A stretch of 64,000 bases of DNA from Candidatus Alangreenwoodia gallinarii (GTDB lineage Bacteria; Bacillota; Clostridia; Peptostreptococcales; Anaerovoracaceae), in NCBI GenBank assembly GCA_904398315.1, contig CAJFPD010000119.1, positions 1 to 64,000 of the forward strand. The letters run 5' to 3'. Positions 61,512-64,000 of this stretch are shown here, piece after piece. The notes under the pieces were generated by a model. It searched no databases, was not told where the DNA came from, and saw nothing but the letters and a program-made list of their open reading frames with translations. Positions within the stretch are counted from its first letter, which is position 1, and the number at the start of each line of letters is the position of its first letter. Made by a program: the position numbers and the translations under genes.

Positions 61512-62765
61512 TCAAAGCTTCTCCGAAGGAGATTTTCCCTGAAGGAGCAGATTGATAAAGTGGAGAACGCACAGTGAAATGAAATCAATATTCAGTGACA
61601 TTCCGCGGGAATCGTGATAATACCGGCGCGTCGTCAGCTTTCCGTCATACAGGGCGCTGATAAAAAAAGTGCCGGGTTCCACGCCGTCGCAGAAATCCGG
61701 TCCGGCATTTCCCGTCACCGAAACACACATCCTGCATCCCGTCTTGCGCTGAAGTCCTTCTGCCAGCGCTTCCGCCGCTTCGGGGCTGAACGCCGTATGC
61801 TCATCGAATATCTTTCTCGGAACGGATAATTCATCGATCTGTGCCTTTTCCTCCGGTACGACGACAGAACGATCAAAGACGGCCGAAATTCCCGGATATC
61901 TGCTGAGTTTCGCCGCAACAGCACCTCCTGTCACCGTCTCGCAAAGAGCCAGAGAAATATTCTGACTCAGCAGCTTTTCCGCAGTCTCTTCGTACAGCTC
62001 TCTGCCCTCGGTACTGTAGACGCTGTCGCCCATTACCGACGCCACTCTGCCTGCCATGTCGTCCACAGCTTCCACAGCCTCCTGTTTTCTTCTCCGTTTC
62101 GACGTAATGCGGATCTCCACTTCTCCTTCTTTCGCGTAGGTCGCGATGGTCGGATCGGTCTGCCCGTCGATAAACTGCAGAAGCATCGTCTCCACCAGCG
62201 ATTCGCCGACGCCGAAGACGCGCAGAGACCGGGAAATGATATAAGCGTCAGCCATCTTCATCAGATACGGTTTGACGGAATCCTGAAACATCCGCTTCAT
62301 TTCCCTCGGTACACCCGGCATGCAGATAAATGTCCTTCCGTCCTTTTCCACCGCAAAGCCCGGCGCTGTACCGTTGAGATTGCGGAAGACGACAGCATGT
62401 TCCGGCACGAGAGTCTGTTTCATGTTATTTTCCGTCATTTTCATCTGTACGCGTTCAAAAAAAGCATTGATATATTCCACAGTAGGCTGATGAACCACCA
62501 GCTTTTCTCCCAGCATGTCGCAGAGCGTTTCTTTCGTCAGATCATCCTCCGTAGGTCCCAGTCCTCCGGTGATGAGAAAGAGATCACAGTCCTGCATGGC
62601 AAACTCCATCACGCGGCGAAACCGCTGGGGATTGTCCCCCATCGTATAATGATACAGGACATCGACGCCCATATCGTTGAGTTCCTGAGACAGATACGCC
62701 GCGTTCGTATTGACGATCTGACCGAATAAAAGCTCTGTTCCCACAGATATCACTGCCGATTTCAT
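61512..62765 (-). CDS. cinA: CinA-like competence/damage-inducible protein
   Basis: MKSAVISVGTELLFGQIVNTNAAYLSQELNDMGVDVLYHYTMGDN; ITGGLGPTEDDLTKE; CETVTGGAVAAKLSRYPG. Confidence 0.94.
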   Translation of the reverse strand: MKSAVISVGTELLFGQIVNTNAAYLSQELNDMGVDVLYHYTMGDNPQRFRRVMEFAMQDCDLFLITGGLGPTEDDLTKETLCDMLGEKLVVHQPTVEYINAFFERVQMKMTENNMKQTLVPEHAVVFRNLNGTAPGFAVEKDGRTFICMPGVPREMKRMFQDSVKPYLMKMADAYIISRSLRVFGVGESLVETMLLQFIDGQTDPTIATYAKEGEVEIRITSKRRRKQEAVEAVDDMAGRVASVMGDSVYSTEGRELYEETAEKLLSQNISLALCETVTGGAVAAKLSRYPGISAVFDRSVVVPEEKAQIDELSVPRKIFDEHTAFSPEAAEALAEGLQRKTGCRMCVSVTGNAGPDFCDGVEPGTFFISALYDGKLTTRRYYHDSRGMSLNIDFISLCVLHFINLLLQGKSPSEKL

Positions 62766-62803
62766 ATCTTCTACCTGTCCTTTCTTGCTTATTCTCCTGA
62801 GTC

Positions 62804-63334
62804 TTATCTCGAGCGGAAAAGTTCTCTGCTCTTGTAGAGATACTCCACTCCGGAATACACTGTCATGATCACGGCGATCCAGAGCATGATCCTGTCAAAC
62901 GGGAAGGAGATCAGGCTGAACGGCCAGTTGCCGATCAGAAGAAAAATGATAGCGATCATCTGTGTCACCGTCTTGATCTTTCCCGACCATGCCGCTGCGA
63001 TGACGATGCCCTCACTGGCAGCCACAGACCGCAGTCCTGTAATCGCAAATTCTCTGGCTAAAATGACGATGACCATCCAGCCGGCGACGATCCCCTCCTG
63101 AACCATGCATACAAAGGCGGACGTTACCAGAAGCTTGTCCGCCAGAGGATCCATGATCTTTCCGAAATTGGTGACGAGATCATATTTCCTCGCCAGATGT
63201 CCGTCCAGAAAATCCGTCAGCGAAGCGGCGATGAAGATCACCGCTGAGACATAATGGTATCCTGTAAGATATACGATGATAAACACCGGAACGAGGATCA
63301 TCCGCAGTGTCGTAAGTTTATTTGGAAGATTCAT
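62804..63334 (-). CDS. pgsA: CDP-diacylglycerol--glycerol-3-phosphate 3-phosphatidyltransferase
   Basis: MNLPNKLTTLRMILVPVFII; SLTDFLDGHLARKYDLVTNFGKIMDPLADKLL. Confidence 0.95.
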   Translation of the reverse strand: MNLPNKLTTLRMILVPVFIIVYLTGYHYVSAVIFIAASLTDFLDGHLARKYDLVTNFGKIMDPLADKLLVTSAFVCMVQEGIVAGWMVIVILAREFAITGLRSVAASEGIVIAAAWSGKIKTVTQMIAIIFLLIGNWPFSLISFPFDRIMLWIAVIMTVYSGVEYLYKSRELFRSR

Positions 63335-63335
63335 G

Positions 63336-64000
63336 TTATTCGCCTTCTTTCTCAGTCTTCACCTGTTCCTGCCGCGGACCGCCCGCCGCAGGCCGCATAC
63401 TCTCATCCGCACTTTTCTCTCCGGTATTTTCGATTATTCTGCCGCACAGGTCATAATCGAAAGCGTCTGTTACCTCGACAAATACATATTCGCCCGGCCT
63501 CAGAACTCTTTCCGACGTGAAGATGACACCGTCGTCGATTTCCGGAGCGTCCCAGCGCGTTCTTCCGAGATAAGTATTTTCTTCTTCCTGCTCCTCGACC
63601 ATTACTTCAAATATCTGTCCCACTTTTTTCAGATTATTTTCCAGGGAAATCCCGCGCTGTATTTCCATCAGCAGATCTCTCCTGCTGTCGCGGATCTCCT
63701 GCGGAATCTGATCCTTCCGCTCTCCCGCTATCGTGTTTTCCTCCTGCGAATAGGAAAAGACACCCATCCTGTCGAAGCGCGTTTCCTCCACAAAGGAAGC
63801 AAGCCTGCCGAAAGCCTCTTCGGATTCACCGGGAAATCCCGTGATAAAGGTAGTGCGTATATGGATATCCGGAATCGCCTCCCGCAGGCGGGAAACGGTG
63901 CTCCGTATCGAGGCGGATGTGGAATTGCGGTTCATGTCCGCAAGAATCCGGTCATCCACATGCTGCAGAGGAATATCGATGTAGTCGCAGATCTTCTCTT
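63336..64000 (-). CDS. rimO: Ribosomal protein S12 methylthiotransferase RimO (partial, N-terminus beyond window)
   Basis: ICDYIDIPLQHVDDRILADMNR...IRTTFITGFPGESEEAF...DRMGVFSYSQEENT; TRAM-like C-terminus; gene order rimO-pgsA-cinA-recA. Confidence 0.88.
   Translation of the reverse strand, partial: EKICDYIDIPLQHVDDRILADMNRNSTSASIRSTVSRLREAIPDIHIRTTFITGFPGESEEAFGRLASFVEETRFDRMGVFSYSQEENTIAGERKDQIPQEIRDSRRDLLMEIQRGISLENNLKKVGQIFEVMVEEQEEENTYLGRTRWDAPEIDDGVIFTSERVLRPGEYVFVEVTDAFDYDLCGRIIENTGEKSADESMRPAAGGPRQEQVKTEKEGE

Overview
The window looks like an ordinary chromosomal segment of an anaerobic Clostridia-type Firmicute. That is inferred from gene order, SLH domains, an IreB homologue, 2-hydroxyacyl-CoA dehydratase activase and an Fhs/FchA/FolD block. 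Most genes are on the minus strand. From left to right it holds: the end of a two-component system with a PepSY lipoprotein; an RND efflux operon (HlyD-RND-TetR-TolC/SLH) with a candidate TetR operator; map, ruvX, ireB and alaS; two near-identical tRNA-Leu(GAG) genes bracketing a CapA and amino-acid ABC segment; coaE, polA and a carbonic anhydrase; an incomplete his cluster with a HisZ-HisG fusion; ppk/ppx; panB, folD, fchA and fhs with an adjacent 6S-like RNA; yebC; UPF0210 and ACT genes; a giant activase; RNase P RNA; nif3, trmK, rpoD, dnaG and dgt; obgE, rpmA and rplU; recA with a LexA box; and cinA, pgsA and rimO (partial). No transposase, phage or CRISPR array was seen. The most interesting unexplained signal is a dispersed intergenic repeat: two tandem units between hisF and hisI, a diverged copy between dgt and dnaG, and a truncated copy between obgE and dgt. 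Its copies differ by compensatory base changes that preserve stem-loops around a purine-rich GAG / GANGANGA internal loop and a GGA-capped hairpin, which suggests a structured RNA element.
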